Shown: positions 42,214 through 42,250 of the stretch, in pieces
Layout: each line of letters opens with the position of its first letter
How positions within the stretch are numbered: the stretch's first letter is position 1
Made by a program: the position numbers and the translations under genes
DNA from: Planctomycetaceae bacterium
Lineage (GTDB): Bacteria; Planctomycetota; SZUA-567
Length of the DNA: 42,250 bases
Assembly: GCA_021201355.1 (NCBI GenBank)
Contig: JAJQFC010000151.1
Coordinates: forward strand, 1-42,250
Direction: 5' to 3'
Notes under the pieces: model-generated
Databases searched by the model: none
What the model saw: the letters and a program-made list of their open reading frames with translations, nothing else
What the model was told of the DNA's origin: nothing

Positions 42214-42250
42214 CTATCTCTTATAAACATCTGACAAAGCCGACGATCTA
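42214..42250. other. Adapter-like tail, not genomic
   Basis: CTATCTCTTATAAACATCTG followed by GAC-AAA-GCCGACGA matches the reverse complement of the Nextera read-1 transposase adapter in 28 of 33 positions, and every mismatch is an A. The permease frame also breaks here. Bases after 42213 should not be treated as genome. Confidence 0.85.

Noticed and set aside
1-42250. CRISPR array
   Set aside because: No regularly spaced identical repeats were seen; the repeats found are att cores, arm-type sites, coding repeats and hairpins.

Overview
The window is the end of a bacterial contig of moderately high GC. It looks like metagenomic or shotgun data, because the last ~35 bases resemble a Nextera adapter and not genome. 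The host cannot be named from this sequence. Two-copy GYF_2 proteins, rolling-circle-Rep relatives and CobS/CobT-like pairs are compatible with a PVC-type bacterium (Lentisphaerota, Kiritimatiellota, Planctomycetota), but this is a weak inference.

Left chromosomal flank (1-6,492). In order: the end of a TPR membrane protein, a D-2-hydroxyacid dehydrogenase, LarC (nickel-pincer cofactor synthesis) with a large His/Cys repeat insert, an orphan MlaE-type permease, a KamA-type radical SAM aminomutase, and tRNA-Val(CAC).

Island (6,444-39,746, about 33.3 kb). A 49-bp direct repeat of the tRNA 3' end bounds it. Near the left end are a tyrosine integrase, an AlpA-type HTH protein and a ParB-like protein, followed by two unknown genes. 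A leftward defence operon follows: mrr, Nmad2, hsdM, hsdS, hsdR and a YgjP-type metallopeptidase. In it mrr is frameshifted and hsdM is broken twice. A rightward block (21.8-28.9 kb) encodes a sigma-like small protein, a ParB-like protein, a RecB-type nuclease, an Api92-like protein, a CobS-like AAA+ ATPase with a CobT-like VWA protein carrying HExxH, and a RAMA-like protein. About 630 bases of non-coding DNA with strong nested hairpins come next, then envelope-type small genes. A leftward cluster (31.7-37.4 kb) holds a rolling-circle-Rep-like protein without its HUH histidines, four proteins of one small W/YRLR family, and three copies of an ~80-residue helical domain. A zeta-type toxin/antitoxin pair lies near the right end. 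No conjugation genes or recognisable relaxase were seen.

Right flank (39,747-42,250). A second, P4-type integrase sits directly beyond attR, suggesting tandem islands in the same tRNA. It is followed by a thiol-redox/permease cluster of the arsenic-permease-associated kind, one gene of which is frameshifted.

Most notable points: the att core lies inside the first integrase gene, so integration swaps its last 68 residues for 6; the Rep-like gene has lost its HUH motif and sits in a cluster of duplicated small families; an 89-nt nested hairpin lies in the non-coding region; and a CobS/CobT-like pair sits with a putative metalloprotease motif. Several lesions are single-base changes in short A tracts, so sequencing error has to be excluded before calling them true decay.
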